Assembly: GCF_000971985.1 (NCBI RefSeq)
Contig: NZ_LAQQ01000002.1
Span: forward strand, 1 to 64,000
DNA from: Paenibacillus dauci
GTDB taxonomy: Bacteria > Bacillota > Bacilli > Paenibacillales > Paenibacillaceae
DNA: 64,000 nucleotides
Reading direction: 5' to 3'
Shown: positions 41,017-50,258 of the stretch, piece by piece
Layout: every line of letters begins with the position of its first letter
Position numbering within the stretch: the stretch's first letter is position 1
Translations under genes and position numbers: made by a program
Notes under the pieces: generated by a model
Database searches by the model: none
Told to the model about the DNA's origin: nothing
What the model saw: the letters and a program-made list of their open reading frames with translations, nothing else

Positions 41017-42582
41017 ATGAAAGGTTTGAAAGGTAAACGGGGAACCGGCAACGAGTCTGATCAGCAGACAGTCCGGGAAGAACAGCACAACGATCAGCAG
41101 TCCAGTGAACAGCAAGAGACATTATCGTCCAAGTGGTACACGCTTACCGTGGATTCGATCCGCCAGGGGAAAAACAAAGTACGTCGTCGTCTGATAATTG
41201 CAGCTGCCAGTGTAGCTGTAGCAGGCGGTCTTGTTTTGGCGGGGAACCACTATGTAACCGCGAATACCACTTCGTATTATGTAGTATATGTCAAAGACAA
41301 GGCTATTGGTAGCGTATTGCAAAAATCGCAGCTGGATAAGCTTTTTAATGAGAAGCGTGCTGCATATCAGAAGAAGTATCCGGATGCCACGATGGTATTG
41401 AATACCAACGGCATCACCACTACCGAGGAAAAAGCATTTAAAGCCCAGGTGGATTCTACATCTACATTGAAGCAGCTGGATAGCATGCTGACTGCCTATG
41501 CCAAAGGCAAAGAAGTCGTGATCGGTGGCAAAAATATCGGTATCGTTGATGATCAGAAAACGATCGATCAAGCGCTTAAGCTGGTACAGGCCAACTATAC
41601 CCGCAAAGCCGAAAATGCTGCCAAAAATATGAACAAGACATCCGTGAAAAAGCTTACCCAGAGCTATGCTTATAGCAAAAAGGTAAACAAGCTGGAATCG
41701 GTCAAGCTCAACGAGAAGGTCACATCCAAAGAAATCAAAGCTAATCCGCAAAAGTTGCTGAGCAGCAAAGAACTGGCCAAAGTGATGCTAACCGGCGTGG
41801 AATCACCACTTAAATATACAGTACGTGAAGGAGATACAATCAGCTCGATTGCTGCTGCTTATGATGTATCCCAGCAGGAAATTTTCGATAATAATCCGGG
41901 TATTCAGGAAACTTCCCTGCAGATTGGCGATGAGCTGACACTAACTGTGCCGCAGCCGCCGGTGACTGTTACTACCGTGGAAGATTATTCGGAGCAGGTC
42001 GTGACAGAACCTGCGGTAGAGATTCGCAAAAGTGACACGATGCGTGCAGGTGAATCCAAAGTGATCTCTGCCGGCAGCAAAGGCTTGAAACGGATCGACT
42101 ACCGGGTGACCAAAGAAAACGGTCAGATGGTTCGCGAAGAATGGGTAGGCCAGGAAGTAGTCAAGGAAGCCTCACCCAAAATCATTATTAAAGGTACCAA
42201 AGTAGTCGTTGGCGAAGGCAGTGGTAACTTTATATGGCCATCCAGCGGTGCAACAGTAACGAGTCCGTTCGGACAGCGCTGGGGTCGTATGCACAAAGGA
42301 ATCGATATTGTGGGCAGTTCCTCGGTGATGGCTGCCGATGATGGCGTCGTTACCTATGCGGGTACCATGACTGGCTATGGCAATGTCATTATTATCGATC
42401 ACCGCAATGGCTACGAGACCCTGTATGGTCATCTGAGCCAGATTGATGTCAGTAATGGCGCAGTCGTTGAGCAGGGCCAGCACATCGGTGTAATGGGCAA
42501 TACCGGCCATTCAACCGGTACGCATCTGCACTTTGAGATTCATAGCGGCGGTGCGCTGCAGAATCCACTCTCTTATTTGCGT
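41017..42582 (+). CDS. LysM-G5-M23 peptidoglycan endopeptidase
   Basis: This cell-wall hydrolase of 521 residues begins with a charged cytoplasmic stretch, a membrane helix near residues 58-78 (LIIAAASVAVAGGLVLAG) and an extracytoplasmic helical region. A LysM domain follows (YTVREGDTISSIAAAYDVS), then a G5 domain (about 320-395) and a C-terminal M23 (LytM/NlpD-like) zinc peptidase with MHKGIDI, LYGHLSQ and HLHFEIH as metal and catalytic sites. All Zn ligands are present, so it is likely active. ATG 41017 is preceded by AAAAGGAGA. It sits directly upstream of the walRK operon, whose regulon in Bacillus is wall hydrolases; regulation by WalR here is a guess. The TAA stop is at 42583-42585. Confidence 0.92.
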
Positions 42583-42632
42583 TAATCCCTATCGGAATGG
42601 ACAGGTCATCTGAACGAGACCTGTCTTATATC

Positions 42633-42672
42633 AATGCAGCTTCTGAATCGATACTCAGAAGCTGCATTTTTT
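42633..42672 (+). terminator. Terminator after the M23 gene
   Basis: The stem AATGCAGCTTCTGA/TCAGAAGCTGCATT is followed by a T-run. Confidence 0.93.
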
Positions 42673-42728
42673 ATAGCCTTGAATATGGTAAAATAAAAGA
42701 ATCAAAGCAGGTATGAGGTGACTACCCA

Positions 42729-43460
42729 ATGCAGGGAAAAATTCTGGTCGTAGACGATGAACAACCGATAGCAGATATCTTGAAATTCAACCTGGAAAAA
42801 GAAGGCTATGAAGTCATATGTGCTTTTGATGGGATCAGTGCGGTAGAACAGGCTTTTGCCGAGGAACCGGATCTCATTCTGCTTGACCTGATGCTGCCTG
42901 GCAAGGACGGGATGGACGTGTGCCGCGAGGTACGGACCCGTCTGGATATGCCGATCATCATGCTGACCGCCAAGGACGCCGAGATCGACAAAGTGCTTGG
43001 ACTGGAGCTGGGAGCCGATGATTATGTGACCAAGCCGTTCAGCACCCGTGAACTGCTGGCTCGGGTCAAAGCCCATGTACGCCGTCAGCAGAAAAAAGCG
43101 CCTGTAGCCGCTGCGGTAGTACCGGAAGTACCGGAGGAGAAGAACGGACTGGCTTTATTTGAATTATTTATCGATACGGATATGTATCTGGTGTATAAAA
43201 GCGGAGAGCCGCTTGATCTGACTCACCGTGAATATGAACTGGTCTATTATATGGCCAAAAATGCCGGCAGAGTGATGACGCGCGAGCATCTGCTGCAGGC
43301 GGTGTGGGGATTTGAATACTTTGGGGATGTGCGTACTGTCGATGTAACGATTCGCCGTCTGCGGGAGAAGATCGAGGATGATCCGAGCAAGCCGGAATAT
43401 ATCCTGACCCGCCGTGGACTCGGGTATATGATGCGCAGTCCAAAAGCAGGAGGGTGGTAA
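42729..43460 (+). CDS. walR: Response regulator WalR (YycF)
   Basis: This OmpR-type response regulator of the essential WalRK system controls peptidoglycan hydrolases and wall homeostasis. It has 243 residues. The receiver domain has phospho-acceptor D53 in [11 protein letters not shown] and K in TKPF. A winged-helix DNA-binding domain lies at about 145-240 ([14 protein letters not shown]). It is the first gene of walRKHIJ; one base separates its stop from walK. Confidence 0.97.
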   Translation: MQGKILVVDDEQPIADILKFNLEKEGYEVICAFDGISAVEQAFAEEPDLILLDLMLPGKDGMDVCREVRTRLDMPIIMLTAKDAEIDKVLGLELGADDYVTKPFSTRELLARVKAHVRRQQKKAPVAAAVVPEVPEEKNGLALFELFIDTDMYLVYKSGEPLDLTHREYELVYYMAKNAGRVMTREHLLQAVWGFEYFGDVRTVDVTIRRLREKIEDDPSKPEYILTRRGLGYMMRSPKAGGW

Positions 43461-43461
43461 G

Positions 43462-45312
43462 GTGAAGCGCAGGCTTCGGCTGCTGCCAGGGTTCAGCCGC
43501 ACGATTCAGGCGCGGCTGATCATTATTTATGTGCTGCTCATTTTGATTGCGATGCAGCTGATCGGTGTCTATTTTGTAAGTTCAATGAAAAACTCCCTCA
43601 CCAGCAACTTTACTCAGGATCTGCAGGAGCGTGCCGAGCTATTGTCTGTACTCGCAGCTGACAAATGGTCCGGTAGCGGAGAGACTGGCTCGAACTCGGT
43701 CAGCGATCTGAAACTGATGGTAGACAATCTCTATAATATGAGCGGTACCGAGATTCAGGAGATTCAGCTGCTGGATGTGAGTGGACGGATCGTCATTTCT
43801 TCGCTGGATTCCGATTCCAATGCGGAAGCCCGACGTAATACACAGACCGTAGTCAGCCGCGCTCTGCAGGGAATCAGTGATAATGAAGAATATATTATCG
43901 ACGAGACCGGCGAACGTAAACGGGTCGTGGCCGAGCCGATTATGAGCGGCAACCGTACAGTGGGTGCCGTCTATATTGTCGCGTCGATGGCCGATCTGTA
44001 CGACACGATGAAGCGGATTAACGGAATCTTCCTGTCAGGGCTACTGATCGCACTGGCGCTGACTGCCGTACTCGGTGTGATTCTGGCTCATACCATCACC
44101 CAGCCGATCAAGGAAATGACCCGGCGTGCCAAACAGGTGGCTGAGGGTGATTTTGACCATCATATGACGGTATACAGCAATGACGAGATCGGGCAGTTGA
44201 GTGAAGCTTTTAACTATATGACCAGCCGCCTGCGGGATGCGCTGGCCCAGAATGAAGAGGAAAAAGACAAGCTGGCTTCTATTCTCAAAAATATGAGCGA
44301 CGGCGTAGTAGCGACCGATGAACATGGCTGTGTGATTCTGGTGAACCGGGTGGCAGGTGCCATGCTGGATACGAGCGAGCAGGACATTACCGGCAAAACG
44401 CTAATTGAACTGCTGCCACTATCCGAACAGGATCGCAGCAAGCTGCAGGCTGGTACGCTGCGTCATGTCATTTTGAAAATGGGACAGGAAGAAGAAGGCA
44501 ATACTTCGATCATACGTGTCACATTCAGTCCGATTCACCGGCGCAAAGACAATATTGCAGGTGCAATAGCCGTACTGCAGGACGTGACCGATCAGGAGAA
44601 GCTGGAGGGCGCACGAAGAGAATTCGTTGCCAATGTCTCGCATGAGCTGCGTACACCACTCACGACGATCAAGAGCTACACCGAAGCACTGGAAGATGGG
44701 GCACTGGATGAACGTGCACTCGCGGAACGCTTTATTGGTGTAATTCGCAATGAGACCCAGCGCATGATCCGGCTCGTCAGCGATCTGCTGCATCTCTCCC
44801 GTCTGGATTCCAGTGAAGCGATGATGCGCAAGCAGCGTACGGATGTACTGGAGCTGCTGGAGGATACAATTGATCGTTTCTTTGTACAAATGAAACAAAA
44901 GGATATTCGTTCATCGATCGATATGCAGCCGGAAGTGGGCAGTGTATGGATCGACCGGGATCAGATGGATCAGGTACTCGATAATCTGGTCTCCAATGCA
45001 CTCAAATACACGCCTGACGGCGGCAGTATCAAGCTGGGAGCGCGTTGTACAGAGGATGGCATGCTGGCGTTATCTGTAGAGGACACCGGTATCGGTATTC
45101 CAAAGCAGGATCTGGGACGGATCTTCGAACGCTTTTATCGGGTAGACAAAGCCCGTTCCCGCAATATGGGCGGTACCGGACTTGGTCTGTCTATTGCCCG
45201 GGAAATGGTGCGTGCTCATGACGGTACGATTGAGCTCGATTCCGAGCTTGGACAGGGCACAACTGTGACCGTTATGCTGCCGCTGCATGAGGAAGGAGAG
45301 GGTATGAGTTGA
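43462..45312 (+). CDS. walK: Sensor histidine kinase WalK (YycG)
   Basis: Membrane kinase of 616 residues. Transmembrane helices at about 18-38 and 190-212 flank a roughly 150-residue extracellular sensor domain. HAMP (about 213-265), PAS (about 275-375), a HisKA domain with phospho-acceptor H394 in VANVSHELRTPL, and an ATPase domain with GTGLGLSIA follow. The start is GTG 43462 with AGGAGGGTGG upstream. The stop overlaps the walH start by four bases. WalH and WalI restrain or tune it in other species. Confidence 0.97.
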   Translation: MKRRLRLLPGFSRTIQARLIIIYVLLILIAMQLIGVYFVSSMKNSLTSNFTQDLQERAELLSVLAADKWSGSGETGSNSVSDLKLMVDNLYNMSGTEIQEIQLLDVSGRIVISSLDSDSNAEARRNTQTVVSRALQGISDNEEYIIDETGERKRVVAEPIMSGNRTVGAVYIVASMADLYDTMKRINGIFLSGLLIALALTAVLGVILAHTITQPIKEMTRRAKQVAEGDFDHHMTVYSNDEIGQLSEAFNYMTSRLRDALAQNEEEKDKLASILKNMSDGVVATDEHGCVILVNRVAGAMLDTSEQDITGKTLIELLPLSEQDRSKLQAGTLRHVILKMGQEEEGNTSIIRVTFSPIHRRKDNIAGAIAVLQDVTDQEKLEGARREFVANVSHELRTPLTTIKSYTEALEDGALDERALAERFIGVIRNETQRMIRLVSDLLHLSRLDSSEAMMRKQRTDVLELLEDTIDRFFVQMKQKDIRSSIDMQPEVGSVWIDRDQMDQVLDNLVSNALKYTPDGGSIKLGARCTEDGMLALSVEDTGIGIPKQDLGRIFERFYRVDKARSRNMGGTGLGLSIAREMVRAHDGTIELDSELGQGTTVTVMLPLHEEGEGMS

Positions 45313-46622
45313 GAGAGAACATCAAATCATGTGCACTCATGCTTCTGATTGTGCTCAGTCTGATCCAGAGTTATTTCCTGATCTACCGGATGCCGGGTGC
45401 CGACTCGGTCGCCAATTCGGAAGCCGGTTATGTACAGGCAGAAGATATCGGTCCGCGATCAGATGTCGAGAACCTCGTGTTTCCGGATCAAATGATTATT
45501 CATAAATCAGGAAATCGGCATACGATTTTCTATCCTTCTTCATCCAATTACAATTCGATCTATACCGATCTCAAAAATAGCAGCTTTGGACAATTCCGTC
45601 GTCTGCCGCTGCAGAGTATGGACTGGGATATGATCCGCAGTGAAGCCGGAATCGAATTGACCTTTAACAGTGGAATTCCCGTCAGCCTGCTGGAACGCAG
45701 CATGAATCTGAATCCGGATTCCCTGTTCGAAGGAGATGCCGTTAATCGTATCCTTATCTATAACGCTGCCGAAAATAATACGCCGCGTGCTTTCTTTTTC
45801 AGTGCCGGTGGTGATGTGGTCTATGAAGCGACTGATATGAAGTGGACCAGCCAGGATGTACTGAAGCATGTATTGATTGGCGAAAATGGTATCAACTATC
45901 AATATGCCACAGGTGGGTATTATGTTCCGCAGACCAGTCTGAGTATTCCGACCGTTACGCTCAAGCTGGACAGTCTGACAACCGAGCAGATGCAGCGCAA
46001 TCTGTTTTTTGATCCGGGTGCGACGCGGAATATCAACGAAGAGAACGGTACAGAAATCTATACGGACAGCAAGCGCAGTCTGCAGGTCGATACGCAGCAG
46101 AGATGGATGACCTATACCGATCCAACAGCACCGACAACCGGCACGAACAGTGTAGTCGATAATGTGCTGTCTGCTGTCGAATTCGTCAATCAGCACGGGG
46201 GCTGGCCGGGTACGTATATGCTGAATATGAGCAGTACAGACAACAAAAAAGGCTTTACGTTCCGTCAGTACTATCATTCGTATCCGATTATGGATACAGA
46301 CAAGCTCCGATTTGGTTATATGCGGCTGATGGTCGAATACAATACCGTATCTTCCTATGAGCGTTCCCTGCTGTATCTGACAGCCGATCAACAGCTGGCT
46401 GATCAGCCGCTATCGTCCAATTCGCAGATTCAGATTCTGCCTGGAGGCCAGCAGCTGACCCATTTGCTGCAGCAGCAGATTCCAGCCGGTCAGACGATTC
46501 GCAATCTGTCTCCTGCCTATCGTCCAACACTGGGCAATGGCGTCGTGGTACTGACACCGGTATGGATGGTAGAGCTGCAGGATGGGACGCATCAGCTTAT
46601 TCAGTCAAATCACAAACTGTAA
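45309..46622 (+). CDS. walH: WalK regulator WalH (YycH)
   Basis: This 437-residue membrane-anchored protein has one N-terminal helix (SCALMLLIVLSLIQSYFLIY) and an extracellular YycH domain. It forms a complex with WalI and WalK that sets kinase activity, down in Bacillus and up in Staphylococcus. The start is TTG 45309, translationally coupled to walK. Sequence conservation of the family is low; position in the operon supports the call. Confidence 0.93.
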   Translation: MRENIKSCALMLLIVLSLIQSYFLIYRMPGADSVANSEAGYVQAEDIGPRSDVENLVFPDQMIIHKSGNRHTIFYPSSSNYNSIYTDLKNSSFGQFRRLPLQSMDWDMIRSEAGIELTFNSGIPVSLLERSMNLNPDSLFEGDAVNRILIYNAAENNTPRAFFFSAGGDVVYEATDMKWTSQDVLKHVLIGENGINYQYATGGYYVPQTSLSIPTVTLKLDSLTTEQMQRNLFFDPGATRNINEENGTEIYTDSKRSLQVDTQQRWMTYTDPTAPTTGTNSVVDNVLSAVEFVNQHGGWPGTYMLNMSSTDNKKGFTFRQYYHSYPIMDTDKLRFGYMRLMVEYNTVSSYERSLLYLTADQQLADQPLSSNSQIQILPGGQQLTHLLQQQIPAGQTIRNLSPAYRPTLGNGVVVLTPVWMVELQDGTHQLIQSNHKL

Positions 46623-46640
46623 CCGAAGAGGAGGTCCAAG

Positions 46641-47387
46641 ATGGATTGGGGAAGAGCCAAAAGTGTACTGATCAGCGCCTTTTTACTGCTGAATATCATA
46701 TTGGGTTACCAGCTCTGGATGGATATACGTGATCAGGCCCAATCCAATCTGGATATCGCTTCCCTCAGTGAAAATGCACAGCGGGCCCTGGAGAACAAGC
46801 ATGTGCAGGTGACCGCCCAGATTCCGAGGGAAACTCCGATTCTGCCGGAAATGATCTATCGCAGCAATGCGCCGGCAGTGCAGCAGCCGATGAAACTTTC
46901 GCGTCCGGTGGACAGCCAGCTTATTTTCAATGAAGACGAGCTGAAAAACCAGCTGAATGGCGAGATTCAGAATATCAACAAGTATCAATATGATCCGTTT
47001 ATTACCGAAGAAGGCATTTTTGTGATGCATCCGCTTATAAATAACGATTTACCCCTGTTTAATGCGAATCTGGAGCTGTATTATAGTAATCAGAAGATTA
47101 TTTCCTATACCGCCCCGCAATTGATGGTGGATGGCGAGAATGAAGGACAGCCAAGACAGGAGATTCTGTCGGCTTCCGTAGCATTGGGTACTTTGATTGA
47201 AAAAGAACTGCCGGACAACGCGGTAGTTAAAGATATATCGCTGGGTTTCTATGGACAGCCGCTGGACAGCAGCCGGTTCAAAGCCGAACCGGTCTGGAGA
47301 ATCGTACTGGAGAGCGGCGAAATCTATTATGTACAGGGAATAAACGGGGAAGTCATGAGATCCCCGGCGGCAGAAAATGAGGAGTAG
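46641..47387 (+). CDS. walI: WalK regulator WalI (YycI)
   Basis: This 248-residue protein has one N-terminal membrane helix (SAFLLLNIILGYQLWMD) and an extracellular YycI domain ending in EPVWRIVLESGEIYYVQ. It partners with WalH to control WalK. GAGGAGGTCC lies before ATG 46641, 18 bases after walH. Confidence 0.93.
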   Translation: MDWGRAKSVLISAFLLLNIILGYQLWMDIRDQAQSNLDIASLSENAQRALENKHVQVTAQIPRETPILPEMIYRSNAPAVQQPMKLSRPVDSQLIFNEDELKNQLNGEIQNINKYQYDPFITEEGIFVMHPLINNDLPLFNANLELYYSNQKIISYTAPQLMVDGENEGQPRQEILSASVALGTLIEKELPDNAVVKDISLGFYGQPLDSSRFKAEPVWRIVLESGEIYYVQGINGEVMRSPAAENEE

Positions 47388-47393
47388 ACATAA

Positions 47394-48233
47394 ATGATAG
47401 GCATACATGGTATACAATTTACAGTATTATCGAGTGGTTCAACAGGCAATGCGACTGTCGTTCGCAACAAAGACGCGGCAATTCTGATCGATGCCGGCCT
47501 CAGTGCCAGACGGATCGATGAGCTGATGCGCGAGCGGGAGATGACCGGGGAGGAACTGAGCGGCATTCTGGTCACTCACGAACACTCTGATCATGTCAAA
47601 GGACTGGGCGCAGTCGCGCGCAAATATCAGTTGCCGATCTATGCCAACGAGAAGACCTGGATGGCTATCGAACGGGCAGTCGGCAAAATCACCCCCGAGC
47701 AAAAGCAGATTATGCAGACAGGAGACTTTCTGACTTTTGGTTCGCTGCGAATCGAGTCATTCGGCATCTCGCATGATGCGGCTGAACCGGTAGGTTACTT
47801 TTTCCGGGATGGCGATCAGAAGCTCAGCGTGGCGACCGATCTCGGCTATGTCAGCGACAAGGTGATGCAGAGTATCTCCGACTCGGACGTGCTCGTGCTG
47901 GAAGCCAATCATGATATCGAAATGCTGCGCATGGGACGTTACCCGTGGAACACCAAGCGGCGTATCCTGAGCGATGTAGGTCACTTGTCCAATGATGCAG
48001 CCGGAGAAGCGCTCAGTGAGCTGCTTTGCAAAAAAATGAAGCGCACGTATTTGGCACATCTTAGCCGCGACCATAACATGATGGAAATTGCCAAGATGAC
48101 TGTGAGAGATGCGATGGAGAGCAGAGGCTGCTTTTTCAAAGACAGCGAATTCCAGCTGTGTGATACGTACTATGATCGGCCTACACCGTGGGATATGCTC
48201 AGCGAAACCTATATATCGGAGAAAATGTTATAA
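47394..48233 (+). CDS. walJ: WalJ (YycJ), metallo-beta-lactamase-fold hydrolase
   Basis: This 279-residue MBL-fold protein has the metal motif THEHSDH near residue 60 and further ligands such as SHD and LSRDHN. YycJ/WalJ has been linked to coordination of replication with cell division and to DNA mismatch-repair nuclease activity in Bacillus. GAGGAG lies before the ATG and the gap to walI is six bases, so it belongs to the walRKHI operon. Confidence 0.94.
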   Translation: MIGIHGIQFTVLSSGSTGNATVVRNKDAAILIDAGLSARRIDELMREREMTGEELSGILVTHEHSDHVKGLGAVARKYQLPIYANEKTWMAIERAVGKITPEQKQIMQTGDFLTFGSLRIESFGISHDAAEPVGYFFRDGDQKLSVATDLGYVSDKVMQSISDSDVLVLEANHDIEMLRMGRYPWNTKRRILSDVGHLSNDAAGEALSELLCKKMKRTYLAHLSRDHNMMEIAKMTVRDAMESRGCFFKDSEFQLCDTYYDRPTPWDMLSETYISEKML

Positions 48234-48306
48234 TCCGGCGTTTGAACAGCAGGGAACCGCAGGTAATAGATAAAGCACAGCAGAAGAACGCAGAGGGGCG
48301 ATGAGC

Positions 48307-49581
48307 ATGGCATTGTTTGATGATGATTTCTATTCCACCAAAGTGCCGCGAAAATCCCGGCGCCAGGCTTCGCTTCCACCTTCTTATCCGGTTCCCCGCT
48401 CGTTTCGTGTACAGCCGCGCAGATCGTCCATGCTGAAGATCGTGCTGGTCAGTGCATTGACGAGTGCAGTCACCGTATTCGCCGTACTGGGAGCCCTGAT
48501 CTGGTATCATAACAGCTACCCTGCTTCGGCATCAGCCAGCAGTCTGCTGCCACTGGAGCAGACCGGAGGCAGTCCGTATGAGCAGCTGACCCGGGTTGCC
48601 GAGCAGGTACGTCCTGCGGTAGTCAGCATCGTGAATTACCGAAATGGGGAAAAGGAACTGGATACGCCGCCTGCACTGGATGAATCAGCGCTCGGCTCTG
48701 GCGTTATTTTCCGCAAAGAAGACGGCAAAGCCTATATTGTCACCAATAACCATGTGATCTCCGATGCCGACGAAGTGGATGCTGTATTAACAGACGGCAC
48801 AATGTTGAAAGCTACGGTAGTGGGTGCCGACTTTATTAGCGATATCGCTGTGCTGTCGGTCAGTGCCAAAGATGTGGATACCGTCGCCCAGATCGGTGAC
48901 TCGGATCAGCTACAGCTGGGCGAGACCGTGCTGGCTATTGGCAATCCGCTCGGGTTTAATGGTACGATGACATCAGGGATTGTGAGTTATGACAACCGGC
49001 TCATCCCCGTATCGCTTAACCAGGATGGAAATTACGACTGGGAACAGAACGTGATTCAGACCGATGCAGCGATCAATGAAGGCAACAGCGGCGGCGCACT
49101 CGTCGATCTCAGCGGCCAGGTGATCGGGATCAACACGATGAAAATTGCTGATACCGGTGTCGAAGGGCTGGGCTTTGCCATTCCGATCAACGAAGTGATG
49201 GATAACGCCGAGCAGCTGATGAAAGATGGCAAAATCAATCGCCCGTATCTCGGTGTCTACAGTATCGATCTGGATAATGAATATGCCTATCCATCGTATG
49301 ACGAAGAAGAAACGGAGTCCAAAAAGCCGAAACTTCCCGATGATGTCAAAGAGGGTGCAGTGATCGTCGAAGCAAGCGGACCTGCCAAAGCGGCGGGGCT
49401 GGCAGCCGATGATGTCATTGTCCAGTTGGATCGCGAGAAAATCGGCTCTACGCTGGAACTGCGCAAATATCTGTATCACCACAAAAAAGCCGGAGATACA
49501 CTCAAAATTACGTATTACCGCAGTGGAGCCAAGAAGACGGTCAGCGTCACTCTGGAGTCCCAGCCGGATAATCATAAATAA
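48307..49581 (+). CDS. htrA: HtrA-like serine protease
   Basis: This membrane-anchored DegP/HtrA protease clears misfolded proteins outside the membrane. It has 424 residues: an Arg-rich cytoplasmic N-terminus, a membrane helix at about 42-62, a trypsin-like domain with triad H149 (TNNHVIS), D179 (DIAVLS) and S261 (NEGNSGGALVD), then a PDZ domain (about 310-420). The start is set at ATG 48307, seven bases from GAGGGG; ATG 48301 abuts it. In Bacillus the same position holds htrC (yycK). The two genes after it lead towards rlmH. Confidence 0.95.
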   Translation: MALFDDDFYSTKVPRKSRRQASLPPSYPVPRSFRVQPRRSSMLKIVLVSALTSAVTVFAVLGALIWYHNSYPASASASSLLPLEQTGGSPYEQLTRVAEQVRPAVVSIVNYRNGEKELDTPPALDESALGSGVIFRKEDGKAYIVTNNHVISDADEVDAVLTDGTMLKATVVGADFISDIAVLSVSAKDVDTVAQIGDSDQLQLGETVLAIGNPLGFNGTMTSGIVSYDNRLIPVSLNQDGNYDWEQNVIQTDAAINEGNSGGALVDLSGQVIGINTMKIADTGVEGLGFAIPINEVMDNAEQLMKDGKINRPYLGVYSIDLDNEYAYPSYDEEETESKKPKLPDDVKEGAVIVEASGPAKAAGLAADDVIVQLDREKIGSTLELRKYLYHHKKAGDTLKITYYRSGAKKTVSVTLESQPDNHK

Positions 49582-49620
49582 CAACTCAGGATACACCGGA
49601 AAGGAAGCTTGAAACTATTG

Positions 49621-49788
49621 ATGTATGTCGTATGCAAAGATCATGTGGAAGAGGCACTCGAAGCCTTCGTCGATGAATTCGAAGATGCTCCGGATGTCGT
49701 AGATCTGAAAGAAACCGAATTCTCGGACTGGGACCCGCCCGCCAAATGTATTTATTGCGATCAGCACGGTGAGTTTCTGGTCGTCTGA
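49621..49788 (+). CDS. CxxH/CxxC small protein
   Basis: This 55-residue acidic protein begins MYVVCKDHVEEAL and has CIYC near its end. The paired motifs CxxH and CxxC match a small conserved family in Bacillus and Paenibacillus found near htrA and rlmH, probably zinc-binding, of unknown role. AAAGGAAG lies upstream; TTG codons just before the ATG (49609, 49618) could extend it slightly. Confidence 0.85.
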   Translation: MYVVCKDHVEEALEAFVDEFEDAPDVVDLKETEFSDWDPPAKCIYCDQHGEFLVV

Positions 49789-50258
49789 TTTGCCGGATCG
49801 TTCCGGATGATACACAGCCCGTCTTTGCCTGCTCCAAGAATGGAGACAGAAGAGACGGGTCAAGCTGATACAGAGAGATAACGAATGCCTTACACTACTA
49901 TATAACAGCCAGACATTCCATTAGCGCGTACTGATCATGACGGAACAAAGGGGAAAGGACCGGATATCGCGGTCCTTGTTTCTTGTTGCCCTCAGAGCCG
50001 TAGGCTTTTTTTCATTTACGACTTTGCTGTAAACCAATTTTAACTGCTTTGAGACGATTGCTGCAGAATACTTGGATATAATGGGACATGTCGGTTTATG
50101 CGCGTCAGTATGCAGAATCAGAATGCCCAGGGAAAGGAAAGGAATAATGATAGACATCAGGTATGGAATGCTCACAATGAACAAAAAGGAACCGCAGCAA
50201 CAGAGGGAAAGGTACTCCGGACATACCGGGTTCAATATACATAGAGGGCGGTGGGTAT
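49789..50258. other. Intergenic region with weak hairpins and a candidate promoter
   Basis: No supported gene lies in these 470 bases. A hairpin AAGGACC/GGTCCTT (49955-49977) is followed by GTTTCTTGTT and may end transcription weakly. TATAAT at 50077-50082 could be the -10 of the next gene, with a leader of about 170 bases. Confidence 0.4.

Noticed and set aside
45540-46391. 283-codon open frame antisense to walH
   Set aside because: Shadow frame; the plus-strand walH is supported by operon position and family features.
49805-49861. Hairpin CCCGTCT/AGACGGG after the CxxH/CxxC gene
   Set aside because: The stem is good but no T-tract follows on either side, so I do not call it a terminator.
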